Source: Eudromia elegans (Eukaryota > Chordata > Aves > Tinamiformes > Tinamidae). From it: a stretch of 64,000 bases of DNA. A program made the position numbers and the translations under genes. Positions 13,192 through 25,600 of the stretch are shown here, in pieces. Below the pieces are notes generated by a model. It searched no databases. It was not told the DNA's origin and worked only from the letters and a program-made list of their open reading frames with translations. The first letter of the stretch is position 1. Each line of letters begins with the position of its first letter. The DNA lies in the NCBI GenBank assembly GCA_003342815.1, contig PTEX01000004.1, positions 1,178,001 to 1,242,000 on the forward strand, in the 5' to 3' direction.

Positions 13192-13710
13192 GAGTGTGTA
13201 CTGAAACAAACAACCGGCTGAGCTCCTCTCGGCCGCGGCGGGTGGAAGGTCAGAAAGAGCAAGAGAAAGTGAAAGAGGAGAGAGAGAGAAGGGAAAGAGC
13301 GAGGGGAAACGGGGGGAAAGAGGACAACTCTGGCCAGCTTGCCTGTAACCGCCGTTGCCACAACAAAAGGATGAGAGAAAAAGAGAGCCTTCACTGCAAC
13401 AGACTAGAGGCCCTGCAATGGTTCTGATCTAGAAACCTTCAGAGTAAAAATGCAAAAATCAAAATGGGGGGAAAAAAGAAGAAAAGAAAAAAAGAGAGAG
13501 AGAAAGAAAGCTAAAGTCAAAAGCAAGAGAATTGTAACGGAAAACAAAAATTAAAGAGGGAGGTGGAAAAAAATCAATGAAAGAAATGTCCAGACCCCAT
13601 TTCCAGAAAAGCTGTGTTTGCTTTTGTTATTCATATTTTTTCTTAAAAAAACAGTAACAAGGAAAAGAAAAAAGGAAAAATGTGCTTTCAATGAAATTAA
13701 AATAAAATTA

Positions 13711-13765
13711 AAGGAAGTATAAAGGAGGGGGAAAAAGGAGGGGGTTAGGGAAGGAAAAGGCAGGT
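13711..13765 (-). promoter_or_regulatory. NRXN3: proximal pyrimidine tract downstream of the SS2 cassette
   Basis: In the sense RNA this is a run of C/U with repeated CCUUCC, CCCCCUCC and UUUUUCC units, 47 to 101 nt past the distal SS2 donor. Tracts of this type next to neuronal cassette exons are typical PTBP1/PTBP2 binding regions in vertebrates. The base composition is seen directly; binding is inferred. Confidence 0.5.
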
Positions 13766-13811
13766 AACACACGGCAAACCCAAAAAAAGAGACAATAAGA
13801 ATGATATCTAC

Positions 13812-13856
13812 CAGACAATGTAGTTTGTTTACCATAGCGTGTCCAATGCCTGAGTG
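13812..13856 (-). CDS. NRXN3: NRXN3 alternative cassette exon, splice site 2 (SS2) insert
   Basis: A 45-nt micro-exon encoding HSGIGHAMVNKLHCL, the conserved SS2 insert of alpha-neurexins. It lies exactly between the exon ending NLRQ and the exon starting VTISVDG. The acceptor is a pyrimidine tract ending cgcaaag before CAC; the distal donor is CTG|gtagat (intron gt at 13810-13811). Both borders are phase 0, so including or skipping it keeps frame. A second donor inside the exon gives an 8-residue version (HSGIGHAM). SS2 lies in a loop at the rim of the LNS2 calcium-binding face; in neurexins the insert is known to affect ligand binding there, for example by dystroglycan. The Leu in KLHCL is as I recall for NRXN3 (NRXN1 has Ser). 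An open frame appears to start at Met 13835, but that Met is only residue 8 of the insert. Confidence 0.93.
13831..13832 (-). promoter_or_regulatory. NRXN3: internal 5' splice site giving the 8-residue SS2 form
   Basis: Sense-strand GCTATG|gtaaac inside the SS2 cassette. Using it would keep 13833-13856 (24 nt, HSGIGHAM) and drop the last 21 nt. It has more bases matching the donor consensus (gtaa) than the distal gtagat donor. Short and long SS2 inserts of 8 and 15 residues are known for mammalian neurexins, so both donors are probably used; actual use cannot be seen from sequence. Confidence 0.8.
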
Positions 13857-16800
13857 CTTTGCGGAAAAGGGGGAAGAAAGGAAATTAAAAAATCGTGAAC
13901 AGAACGATTGTTAATTAAAATAACTAAAAGCAAAGATGAGTCGTTAGGGTGTTAGTACATTAGTTGGTTAGTAAAAATGACACATTGCATGAATGGTCTA
14001 GTGTTAGTCTTTCAAAAAAAGGCGTGGGGCGCCTGACACACACAGAGTGAGAAAGAGGACAATATGACCAGGACTCTATGGGGAACCATGCCATCTACAC
14101 TGTAAAGAGGAAGCGTGCTGCCTAGTCTTCCCACTCTGGTGTTATTCATTAATTCCCACCCTTATATATCTTATCCAGGCATGAATCAAAGTCAAAACAG
14201 TGTAATACTTACTCTTCAAATGCCCCATAAGTTTCCTCCCCTTAAGAAAAACCTTTCCCTCAAATGTACACACCCATTTTGCCCTTTCTGCCCAAATCTA
14301 GTCATGACTCCTCCTTCCACCCACCATCATCTTTACATCTCTGCTCCTCTTCCAAGCTTTACTACCCTAAGGAACTGCACAGTACTGAAAGCAGGCCAAA
14401 GTTTCCTTGGGCTGGAGACTGTAGATGAAGATGAATACAAGCCTCTTGAGTATGGCTTTCCAAGTTTCTCAGTTTGCAGGGCTCTATATACCAAGCTGAG
14501 CTTGTGACTTTCAGGATGCATACAAAAACACGTGTTTGGTCATTTGCCTGTAGCTCAACTGCATGATCTGAGAGCATAAATGAACTTCTACATAGTAAGA
14601 ACTGTGTCAAGGAGTTCTGAAGGAAGATTTGTGTCAGGTTGACAATACTTACTGTCTTGCCTTTTTTCTGCAATATTGCATCATCATTCCTGAGCTGAGG
14701 GAACTCACCAGTTGGTTCTCTTAGTTCAGTTTGGCAGAGCTTTGGAGATGCTTTGTTGTTCCCTCCCAAGACATGGAGATGCCAACGGCTCACACTTACG
14801 CAATGTTTCTTGCTTGCTTTTTAGCATCTGGGGAACTCGAGATCTTTATAGCAGATTTTGCATGGTTACTAGCTTCAATGTTAAGAATGTTAAGAGAAGT
14901 GCCGTCAGGCTGTGTAGGGTCCAAGTCCTTGGTCCATTTTGACCCAGGCTGACACAGTTATCTTAAACTACATAAATACGATATGACCTGCTGCATGCAA
15001 AACTATCTTCTTGGACATTTCAGAAATTGTGCATTGATTAAGGATATAAAGTTTGTGAGAACTTCATGGGACTGAACATACTATCATTAGGTCCTAAGTC
15101 TACCTTATTTATCTTTGCAAATGAAGTAAGAATAACCTGTAGTTGGTCTTTTGGGTCCAATGGACTCCAAGTCTTCTGAAATCTTAAAAGAAGCATCACC
15201 AAGCATCTTCTGTATTATTATTAAATTCATTTTTACAAACAAGGAAGTTGTGGTACGGAGTGGAGGACAGAGAATGCCAATCAGGACACAGAGCCTCAGC
15301 AGGAGAACTGAAGACAGAAATGGAACATCTGACCTTGAGTCTCCTCCACTCCTCCTCCCACCACACAGCTCTGCCCCAAACATGTTCTGAAACTCCTGGT
15401 AAAGTACAGCACTGATCCTATTTCTAGTAAAGGTTTCTCACAAGGCAGAAACAGGGCTTAGTACTAACTGAAATAATAAGATAAATAAACAAGGAGATTT
15501 GTTTTGACATTAACAATCTCGACTCAAGGGAATCTAGGGGTTCACTTGGTTTCTCTCTAAGGAGATTAAGTCCTATGATAATCACTTGATCTAAAAAAAA
15601 TAAAGCACTCTTCCAGCTTAGCTGCTAAACATTTAACGATTCCAAAAAGTATCAGGCAAAAAAACCCAGCTATTAAAAGTTCTGCTCTAATTCTAAGAGC
15701 AGCCAAGAAATTACATAAGTCCTCCTCCTCTCCTTCCCTCTGCTGCGCAGAGGAGTAGGGAGTAGACTAGATGGCGTCCTGAAACTCCCTCTAGTCTTTT
15801 TACATGGAATTGTTTCAGCTCTAGATGATATTATTGGAATTTCTATATTTTTTAATTCTCATTTTAATTAGAAATGTATTTTCTCCAGTGCAAAGTTCTG
15901 AACTAATTACAAACAGGCTATTAATTGCCTTGTAAAATCACAGTATTCTCTCTCTCTTGTTTTTGTTCCTTTGTTTGTTTTGGTTGGGGTTTCTTTGGCA
16001 CATCTGGAAACCAGGCTTTTCCAAATGAGCTACACCATATTATAATTTAAGCTTGTACATGAGTTTATATCAGTGAACATGTTTAATAGATAATTTATTA
16101 TATATAAATTTGTCCTTTACTAAATCTTCTGTATTAAGAGCTCAAAGGACTTCACATAAACTACAAAGCCAAAATAAATGGACTGTCTGAAAGTGTTTTT
16201 CTTTTTTACAGATAAATAAACACTTTCTCCCTCCTTCCTTCATGTCCCTCTCACACATGCATGTGCACACACACACACTATATTAGTTGCTGAAAGCTGC
16301 TGTCAAAATAGAGTGTGTCCTTATCTTTTGTTGTTGTTGTTCTTGTTAAACAAAGCACTTTAAAGGTCAAGATATATGGTGATCATTTTCAGTTGGGTCC
16401 TGAAATATGTACACCACAAGTATTAATTAAATATCAGGAATTCAAGTTTCAAACACATTATCCTGAGGACTGAAGGGTTTTAAGACTTCTTGATTCTCTT
16501 TAAATTAATAAAGTTCAAAACCTGACAGGAAGATCTTGGCATTCCAGACTTATCTTTATATGAAAATGGTGGTTAAACTTACCAATAATTTTTGGATGGC
16601 AACTTTCAGGACTACCAGAATTGCCTCTCCTCAGGTCTCATCAGTTCCAATTTCTAGGTAGTTTTAGGTTCTCAGTCAATGCCATAATTTGGAAAAAAAC
16701 TTGAAAGTGAGAGTTTAAAATGAAAGCATCCAGGGAAAATACACGGATGAAAATATTCCAGCCTTTTTGACATTTCTTTCTTGAACTGAATTCTGTCATG

Positions 16801-18961
16801 AGTAATAGTAGAATTGGGCAACATAGCATTACTGCTATTTAAACATAAATTAATACCTTGGTCTTTCATAAGATGTCTTTGCCATCTCATTAAAACATGC
16901 CCTGTCTAGTCTAGTAAAGTAAGACTCTAAGAATCCATGATCACATGGAATTACTCAGAGTGAACACATCAGGATGGCTAGAAATTTAGGATGTTACTTA
17001 ACTGGCAAGGGAGTTCTCTGCTTCTAATTATCACCAAAAAGCTTTCTTAGTCTAGTCAAAGAGGAACAGACATATGTCCTTTTAAGTATGTGTCTTAAAA
17101 AAAAAAAAAAAAACAAAAACCAACACCACCCTCTGAAAGATTATGAATGGAGACTAAAAGCTTCCCATTGAGTTTTAGGTGTGACCTTTCTTCACTTTCT
17201 TCAAGATCCATACCACCATGGCACAAAACATGGATATATTTTGTTTCAGGCAAAGTATCTCATGGAAAATTGATTTCCAACAACAACAACAAACTACTCT
17301 GTTGGTCATTATTAAAACGACCAATAAATCATTCAAAGATATTCAGAGGCCATTCTGGCAACATCAGAAAATAATAAACACATCAAATACATTGATATAT
17401 TACGACTATTCTAGATTGAAAGGCCTCAACTAGCTGTGGGTCCTTTAATGGAACACTGCAAGTATTTGAATAAAACAGGATCATTAACAATTCACTGCAT
17501 AAGAAATTAATTTTGCTTCTGCATCAAAACTATAAAAAAACAACTAACACTGCTGTCAGGAATGATGCAGCACACTCACCAAAGTTAGATCACAAATTTG
17601 TCCTCCGATACCCAGACTCTTGAATGTATAGAAATATGGGGATTCGAATGGGATATATAGCTCTATCACGTTCCAACACCAAATATTTGAAATAAAGATG
17701 TGAAACCCCCATAGCAGACAGATCATCTGTGCACATGTATTAATTGAGACTCTTTCTGACCCTTGGTATTGGTCTGTGCTCACTTTATCTTAGCTATTGT
17801 AAAATATTACTACAAACATTAATGAGCAAATAAAGAAAACATTGTTCTCAGAACTAGAATCTTATTTAAAAAAAAAAAAAATCCGTTTACAAGCTATTTA
17901 TGTTGACTTTATCAATCAGCAAGACACCAAATAGTGTGTATCCACCATGCAAACCTCATTTATCATGCAGTGGATGGGCCTTAGTGACTTGCTATATTCA
18001 CTAGCTTTCTGAGGTTATTTAATTTCATCTTATCTATTTATGAGGAAGGCTCAAGGATTTTAAAGCTAACCTACAAGCAAATACATCACCTGATTGAGTT
18101 GTCTGCTTAGGAATTAGTATGCAGATATACAAAACTACAGCGGCAAAATCAGATAAAACTTTTCCAAAGTGGAATTGTTCGGTGTTGGATTGAGTTTGGC
18201 TTTTGGTCCTTCCACTTTTCCAGTCCTCACAGCCAACAGGAGAGTCTCATAGACAGAGACATAAGAAACAAAGCAGAATCCCATTACAGAAATAAGAGGA
18301 AAAGATAAAGAGGTAAAGAACAGAGAATCAAGAAGACTCTGAAAGACTCCAGCTAATTCATTACAAATGTATAAAGTTAAAATAATTCCACACATACCTA
18401 CCAGTCTGCATATCTGCACACACACATACCCCCAAAGAAAAAGAGAGAGAGGAAAAAAAAAAGGAAAGCCAGAGACTTACAGAATTAGAATTATGGCATC
18501 ATGGCAATGGTTAAATCAATTAACAAAACTTAAAGGAAAAGGAGAGAGGTGTAGAGAGTTAGCTGCTAGAAAAAGATTCCGTTCCCACAGTAATTAAATG
18601 TAACAAGAATATTACTGATAAGATTGAATCAAAATTAAGAAAATAATAATATAAAAAAGAGAAGAAAAAAGAGAATCAGAAAAGGGAGATGAAAGTAAAG
18701 CTATGTCTCGAGTTTTTATTATTAAAATCAAACTAGAAGAACACAAAAATAATAAAATAGAAATGGAGATACTGCAACAGGACTAAATTCTCTTCAACTA
18801 ATGATCTTTCATTGTCCTTTGAATACTGAGCTCCAGAAAATGTACAGAGGTTTTGATGATCCCCAAAAGCATTCCCATATCTCCTTTACTCCCTCCCATC
18901 AGCCCCTGTCCAAACAAAAAAGAAGGAAGTTTTCCCAGCATTTTCTCCCCGTCACCATTAC
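13857..18961 (-). other. NRXN3: intron between LNS2 exon 1 and the SS2 cassette
   Basis: A 5,105-nt intron. It ends in a good acceptor tract for SS2 (sense: U/C run tttcctttcttccccc, then cgcaaag). It contains a MIR-type SINE relic at about 15228-15350, poly-A runs (poly-U in RNA) at 17097-17113 and 17868-17881, and GA-rich blocks near 18436-18470 and 18640-18690. No other exon was recognised. Confidence 0.8.
15228..15350 (-). repeat. MIR-type SINE relic
   Basis: Plus-strand order resembles the reverse complement of MIR: TTTTACAAACAAGGAAGTTG (cf. tttacagatgaggaaactg), then a GAGGACAGAGA-like stretch, a CAGGACACAGAGCC stretch and a terminal TGACCTTGAGTCTCCT (cf. gaacccaggtctcct). Highly diverged, recognised by eye only; the ends are approximate. 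Confidence 0.5.
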
Positions 18962-19263
18962 CTGCCGCAGGTTGCGTGTCACTTTAACGTCATGCCACGC
19001 GTTGTCATTGAACTTGCCATTGACAGGCTCCACAATGGCCTCGAAGGCCCCAGACCCCAGGTTAATGACCAGCGAGACCGCACCATCCTTCAGAGCCAGG
19101 TTGACATAATCAGCCGACTTGCCGGTGTGCAAAATGAGCCCGTTGCGCTGCCACGTCTTGAAGGAGAGAGTGATCTCATCGCTGCTACTCTGGATGGGGT
19201 TTTGGGAGAGGTCATAGCAAAGATATTCTGAACCACGGAAAGTGGCCATGTTCTCGTCTCGTG
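18962..19263 (-). CDS. NRXN3: NRXN3 exon encoding the N-terminal part of LNS domain 2
   Basis: Internal coding exon of alpha-neurexin-3, a presynaptic single-pass adhesion receptor. It encodes about 100 residues starting [20 protein letters not shown] and ending [11 protein letters not shown], the first two thirds of the second LNS (laminin G-like) domain. In alpha-neurexins LNS2 binds neurexophilins and, in insert-free forms, dystroglycan. Sense-strand acceptor: a long U-rich tract ending tttctttcag before CACGAGACG. Donor: CGGCAG|gtaatg at 18960-18961. The exon is 302 nt: two bases complete a codon begun upstream (consistent with GCA, Ala), then 100 codons end in phase 0. The residues [18 protein letters not shown] and GAFEAIVEP match my memory of NRXN3 rather than NRXN1 (TLQRNGLMLHT, ALKNGAV, GAFEALVEP). 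Methionine at 19249 is internal, not a start. Family call is near certain; paralog call is strong. Confidence 0.95.
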
Positions 19264-20789
19264 CTGAAAGAAAAAAAGAAAGGCAAACAGAAAAAAAAAA
19301 AGAAATTATTTAGCAAACAGGCAAAAAGATATTTAAGATTATTATGAAAATTCTGAGAAATCCCACTTCACTATAAATGTTCTACACAACCATATATCGT
19401 GACATGTTAATGACTGTAGTGCTCCTGTTGTAGCACTGCTATCAAGAGAATTAACAGCAGGGTACACAATCCTCATAAATTTCAGTGTTGTTTTTTTCAG
19501 TTTCACTGCAGAAAGAACTATTATCACAGGGTCTGTTGAGAGGTATCCAGTGCATTTAGAAAAATGCACCTTTAAAGACACTATTACATGACAGATGACA
19601 TTATATTGAGGAATACAATGAAAGACTCCACTATTAAACATATAACTGTCATCTGTGAATTGTGTCTAAGTGTTTCAAATTAAATTAACACTCTCCTCAA
19701 AGATTAATATTTAGATTAATTACTAATGTCTCCTTAAGTAATCATAATTCATCTGCTAAGCAATCTAAATTGGATACAAGAATGTAACACTGATTGAACT
19801 GTCTTTTTTCTTTCCACTAACAGACCCAGCTGTCAAGACAGCTGCCTGAAGTGTCCTACAGTTTCTTTCTTGAGCGAATGAAAGTCGTCTACGCAAAGCA
19901 TTAGTCCACAGTTGTCCACACTTCTCAGAACTCTGCCTGTTTGATTGCCCTATCTCTAGTTTTGAATGTTGCTCTACAGAATGAAAATCCTTTGCAAATG
20001 CATAAGCTGGGAATCTCCTTCCTAAAATGTGGGCTTGCACCACAGACACACAGTACAATCTGGTAGAAGAACTGGTTGTGTGACCTCGGTGAGCTACACA
20101 TCCTGTTTTCACCCAATGGAAGTATTCACAAGACCATAGGGGCAGAGCTTGCAGGAGGTCTGCCTGTAGCTCATTTCTTCCCAGTGCACTCCGAGAGATA
20201 ATTCCACTGCAGCGCGGTCTGTACAGATCTGCTGTGTTCCTCTCTCGGTACTGTGGCGTGTTTGAGATTCTCAGCCATGAAAACGAGTCTAAGCATGAAT
20301 GACTACATGGTGCAAGCAATCAAGCTATCACTACTTACAATCTACTATGTAAGTGTGATGCCACTGACATAAAAACTGACTGCCATTGTCATAAAAACAG
20401 TTTGCTGCTTCATTTTGTCTCATTTGGTAATCTTAATAAAGATTAGGCAGAATTTGTTAACTCAGTTTCTGGAGAGAGAAATGCTTTCAGAAAAGTAACT
20501 GTGGTGAAACCCATGCCCCCACAGCATGAAACAGTAGTCACAAAAGAGCACAATGCCACAACATAAATACATGCCCTCCTTGAGTATTAAGTCTGCATTA
20601 AACACAGACTTTTGCAGTCCTGACTGAGGATATCAGAGAAGGAAGTCATTAAAAAAATCCATGCTCTATGACAGCAGTGGTAACCAATCTTTGTACTTAT
20701 GTAAGCACACTGTGTGTCTGCATACTCCTGTGAGCATAGAGTAACACAAATTACTCCATACAAGAGCACAGAGCTGGCAAGCTTTACAG

Positions 20790-21300
20790 CAGAAGACCTG
20801 AGGGTCCATGTGGACAACAGGTTGGGCACAAGTCAGCAGCTGGTGCTGTCAGTTGAAAGAAAAAGGCCGGCTGTATCCTGGGCTGCACTAGCAAGGCTTC
20901 AGACAGCGGGTCTGGCAGTTCCCTCTGCTAGGGGGTTGAGTACTGTCTAATATTGAGCTCTCCAGTACAAAAATGATGTAGACATAAAGGAGAGCAAGTC
21001 GAGCAGAGAGCTATCAGGATGCTCAGCTCACTGCTGCAGGTGACACATCTCTCAGCAGTGAAGCTGAGAGCTGGGCTTGTTCAGAAACGAGGGGTCAGGG
21101 GAGGCCTGTGCTGCTACCACACCAGCCTGGTGGGACAGTGTGAAAAAGACAATGCCACATTCTTCTGAGAGGCACGCAGAGAAGGAGAAGCAACAGACAC
21201 AACGGGAGCACAACACAAAATTCAGACCCAAAATAAGGAAACATTATTTCATCATAAGAGTGTTCAAACTCCATACAAAGAGCCTACAGGGGACATCTTC
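20790..21300 (+). mobile_element. CR1-like LINE, degenerate C-terminal ORF2 / 3' region
   Basis: Diverged copy in plus orientation. In one frame GACCTGAGGGTCCATGTGGA reads DLRVHVDNRLGTSQQL, followed by an ILGC-like stretch, as in the CR1 reverse-transcriptase C-terminus. Further on, GACACAACGGGAGCACAAC and GAAACATTATTTCATCATAA plus GTGTTCAAAC match the order of CR1 landmarks. Stops and indels are frequent and the octamer tail is missing, so it is an old dead fragment. Confidence 0.75.
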
Positions 21301-22519
21301 CACCTTGGCAGCTTACAGAGGGGTTTCCTTCTTAAAATCTTCTTGCATTGCTCCTTGCTTCTTCCTACACCTCTGCCACTGCAGGGCGGGCCACAGCCCC
21401 CTCAGAGACGCTCCTGCTCCGCCATGGAGTTCCTCCAGCCCTGCCCTGCGCTTCCCCTGCGCCGTTTCTTCAAACTTGTGTCTCTGGGTGGCTCCTCATG
21501 TCCCCCTTTGTGTCCTCTCCTGCGTGGCCCACAGGCCTCCCTCATCCTGTGCCTCATGCCTTGGCACTAGGACCCTTTCTGGAACATGTGAGCAGCCTCT
21601 GCTCCAGCTGCCAGGTTCATCCTTCCTCAGGGCGCCCGTTCAAACCAGCTGCCACCAGCCCCTGTGGTTCTCCTGCACAGGGCTCCACGCAGCACAACCT
21701 GCTGCCTCCTCCAGGACCACTGCTGGCCACCTAAAAGCATCTGCAAGTGGCTGCAGAGCATAGAGGGGAGCAAGGGGGATGCGAGCTCTCCACACTCCAA
21801 GATTTAGTGCAATTTTTTTTGTGTCTTTAACTTATTAATTTAGTGTGTTTAATTTATTAATTTTAATTTTAGTGTGTTTAATTTTAAACACATTATTTGA
21901 GCCACGCTCACATGAGTAAATTCTCTACAACTAAATTCTCTACTGAGTGGTCAGAGGCATGTGAAACTCTGCGTTCAGATTTAACATTTCACAAATTCAA
22001 CACACAAAAGTCAACAGAGTGAAACCAGGATCTACAAAGTGACCATCACAAACCAAGCCCTTGAGCTAGTGGAGTCATCCCCTTGCTTTAAAGGTATGAG
22101 AAAATGTTATCCTATTTTAACTAATCATTAACAGGCACAGCTAGGATATTTAAGCACTAATCACTACCACCTCACCACAAAGTCTTTTGTGCAAACTTCA
22201 GGTCTGTGTCTGTTCAGATTCCTAAAGCAGCTGCCATTAAGATGGCAAGAACAGAAACCAATGCACAGTTATTGCTGCCTGGGCCCGCAGCAATGCAGAA
22301 TCGCAGCCCTGCAGAGACCTCCAGAGCTTGTTAAGTTTCAGTTTCCCAAGACAGGCATAGGCCGAGGATCTTTCTATACTGTGTACAGTCATACTCCCCC
22401 TTCAAGAGAGCCAAATAGTGACTTCCAACTTATTTTTATGTACAAATCTGTTCTAATGTGTTTCTGTCAAAGCTCTTCCTATAAAGAAGGACTCAAATTA
22501 GAAACTGGGGTATTTTGAG

Positions 22520-22630
22520 CCATACACAAGGAAACTAAGACAGAAATTTTAAAAGGTATGCTTATGGTCACAAAAAAAATTTAGTAGTATAAAAAGCACC
22601 TAAGTCCAAAATTTTTTAGCTTCCAATCTT
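22520..22630 (-). repeat. possible MIR-type relic
   Basis: ACACAAGGAAACTAAGACAG, then AAAAGGTATGCTTATGGTCA, then a stretch ending CCAATCTTGGGTT resembles reverse-complement MIR (aggaaactgaggcacag, ttgcccaaggtcac, gaacccaggt). The match is loose. Confidence 0.35.
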
Positions 22631-25600
22631 GGGTTCATTCAACTAGCCCTTACACATGTGCAAAGGGAAAACAAAGCTCCTATCTCTTCTGGTCCTACTA
22701 GGAAGTCACTCTAACAAAGCATGCCCTGCAAGGCAGCCTCCAAAGTTTGGGATGATCCTCAAACTATCTAAACGCTTTATGTTTCTGGAGCTGGAAACAA
22801 CACATCCGAGAAGCACTGAATCTGTCCAAGGGCAGAAAGCGAAATAATAAATGAGCATCTGCTCAGGATCTCTGGTCTCAGACAAATAAAATGGAGAATA
22901 CCTTTCTTGAGTGCAAGAAACTCTTAAGTAACTTTCTTAATAAACATAAGACAACTCCTAACCTTCTGTCAATATTTATTGCTTTAGAGTATGGTGCAGA
23001 GGGAGTCACTATCTGACTGGGGATTGGTTTACAACCAACACTAGAGGTTGTAGCAAACCTTCTGTTAGCAAAACCCAAGCAAACTCTCTGCACAGACTGA
23101 AAGCTAATAATCTCTCCAGTGCCTAGTGGATTTTACCTTATCTGAGTGGATACTCTGCATGGAAAAGCTGGTGCTGTCTGATAATCCAGGAATGGTCGAA
23201 CATTGTCCAGCGTTAGGCTTTTCTGCCAAACCACAGCTCATTAATGACCAAGGCTACAAAACAACTGGATTCTCCCTTGACCTTCTGTCAAGCAGAGGTC
23301 AATACGGACAAAATACTCACAGGATTCTCCCTGCTAGTTAACAGTTCTCTCTAACACAGGAAAGTACAACAGGTACAAAACTCCCCAAATAGATCTGCTT
23401 TCAAAGCCAACCACAGAACCATTAACACTGAAATGAGGGCTGCCACCCTGACAACCAAATGACATACACAAAGTATCTTCTTGTTGGTCAGAACCAAACT
23501 TGGAACAAATTCAGAACTCTGACAGGAAAATACCAATGTTCTTCAAAGGTACTGCGAATAGATATTTAATTCAGTGCAACAAGAATATTGCACAATACAA
23601 AATACAGCTATGTCCAAGACCTGTTTCTGAGGGAAATAAAAGGCAAAAGCTCTTACTGTTGGCATTTGTCCCGCTGCGTGAATGATGAGCCTTCCTTACC
23701 TAAGATCATGCTAGTGGAATCAGTCAAGTACCACAGCGTAACCGTGTTATCCACCAGTGGGTATGAACTTACTGTATTTGGGCATCCACTGAGCTTTCAG
23801 CAACATGACACTTAATACAGAGAAACTATCTCATTTATTTCCAGTAGGATGACTGGATAAGATAATGGTCCTAGCAAGCACAACTGAATTGGTTGTTTCA
23901 GGAAGAAGTTTTATCTCAGTCTTCCTGAACTGCCAAAGTTAACAGGTATTCCTGCATGTGCAGTAATGTACTGTGTTACTAAATAAATGGGCACAGAGGC
24001 AACTAAACACAATAGTGCCAGCATGTATATCTTAGCCTCCTTTTGACACTAACTTTTACTGTCAAAAACAGTCCTAGAGTTTGAGCATTCTATAGAGCTG
24101 AAGAGGTTTTTTTGATCTGGATCACAGCGAGGTCATGAAAGAAGAATTAGGATTCTAAAATTCAAGATCTGAACTTTGTGAACTACGGGGAAAATAGACT
24201 TGGTTTGCCACTGCAGATGATGAACCGTGAGAGATCAAGGCATCATCTGCCAAAGTAAGTGGTAGAATCCCAGTCTGGACAAAACCCCTTGAAAGCTGCT
24301 AGGAGGAAATTCTCTTATGGCCAAAAGGGCCTTCCTGAGAGTGACCTGCAACATCTACGATCCTCCAACATGTGGTGATCTTGTAGAACAATGAAATATT
24401 TATATTCTGTGATTCACTTTCATGTGCATCTGATGTACCCTCATTGTTCAGGGGAAGAGAAACTGTACATCAAACATCACAGAGAAAATAACTCAGCCAA
24501 TATCTCTGAAGAACAAAAAAAAAGGTGAATTATTTTATCACCCTCTGAAAGAGTTGTCTGAAATCCTCATGAAACTGCTAAAATTCTCATGAAAGTCCTC
24601 AGAAACAGTCAAAGCAGCTCATCCAGATTAATGTTATTAACACAAAGCTGCATTGTTTAATAGAAATCACACTGTTATTTTAAAGAGATGGTGACAAACT
24701 CCAGTAACAGCTAAAGAGTAGATGACTGCACCCTCCATTAAGTTGTCCAAACTCTTGTTGCATTCCTCCTTTTTAGCCTTTAAGCAAGAAAAATACATCC
24801 AAATCTATTTTGTAGCCTGATTGTTTTTCACACCTAATTGATTCAACGTAGTAATGAGATAATGACAAATGCAAACACCACTGATCAAATCTTCTCATAA
24901 AGTACCATGCGGTCTCATACACGCAGACGCACTCACGTACTATTGGTAATCAGCAGCAACATGAGAAGATAGATAAAACAAGACAACTTAAGCAACAGAC
25001 TCACCCAGCTTCAGCAAGTATTTGTTTGCAAAGTGTTAGGGAGGGTTTTTTTATTATTGTATAGGTACTTAATAAATAATGTAAGAAACATCCTTTTGTG
25101 CATGAAGCATCTTCTGAGCACCTCTTACAGTGGTGCTGATAGACACACAAAAGATTAAGATGCCATATTACTGCATTCACACTCCACAAACTTTAAAGAA
25201 AGAACATCTACATAATCATGTGATTTTCAGATTATATGTTAAAGTATCAGATTTTTTCATACAGAATTAAATATGATCTGTACATGAAAAAGGACAGACA
25301 TTTATGAGCCTTGTAAGTATGCAGCAAGACCTAGTTTATGCAGACATCATTAATGAGGTATTTCAACTGATTAAAATAATAAAAACTTACTAACAGAATA
25401 TCACTTTTCCCTCAAAGACAATTATAGCAATACGCTTTCACAAATAGTTTTTGCTGTGGGGAAAAAAAAAAAAAGGTGCCCATAAAATCAAGGAAGGAGA
25501 CTAGACTGGAGAAGGCTTTTCAAGGACTGAGCTGTAGTCCCACAGCAACAACAATAGTGTCCCAAATGTGTACTAGGTTTAAATCATTCTAGTTAATACT

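Larger units (their letters stand above)
12160..13811 (-). other. NRXN3: intron between SS2 cassette and the following exon, pyrimidine-rich in the RNA
   Basis: A 1,652-nt intron. On the plus strand it is heavily purine-biased: blocks at 12523-12553, 12803-12842, 12890-12933, 13035-13082, 13240-13325, 13465-13510 and 13711-13765. In the transcript these are long U/C tracts of the kind bound by PTB proteins. The last block ends only about 47 nt past the distal SS2 donor. The sense strand also has three UGCAUG hexamers and six GCAUG pentamers. No additional exon was seen; open frames here are low complexity. Confidence 0.85.

Noticed and set aside
13551..13835. 94-codon minus frame starting at the Met of HAMVNKLHC
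   Set aside because: The first residues are the SS2 exon, but the rest reads through the donor into pyrimidine-rich intron. The Met is internal to the insert.
15755..15800. GACTAGATGGCGTCCTGAAA, similar to a CR1 3' UTR
   Set aside because: Short and diverged, with no octamer tail; cannot be told from chance by eye.
19765..20319. 184-codon open frame on the minus strand
   Set aside because: No recognisable domain, Ser/Arg-rich mixed composition, not linked to a neurexin frame. Long enough to note but consistent with chance in 64 kb read six ways.
21077..21763. 228-codon open frame on the plus strand
   Set aside because: Starts inside the degenerate CR1 fragment and continues into C-rich sequence coding Pro/Ser/Cys-rich residues. 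No domain; a chance frame in stop-poor sequence.
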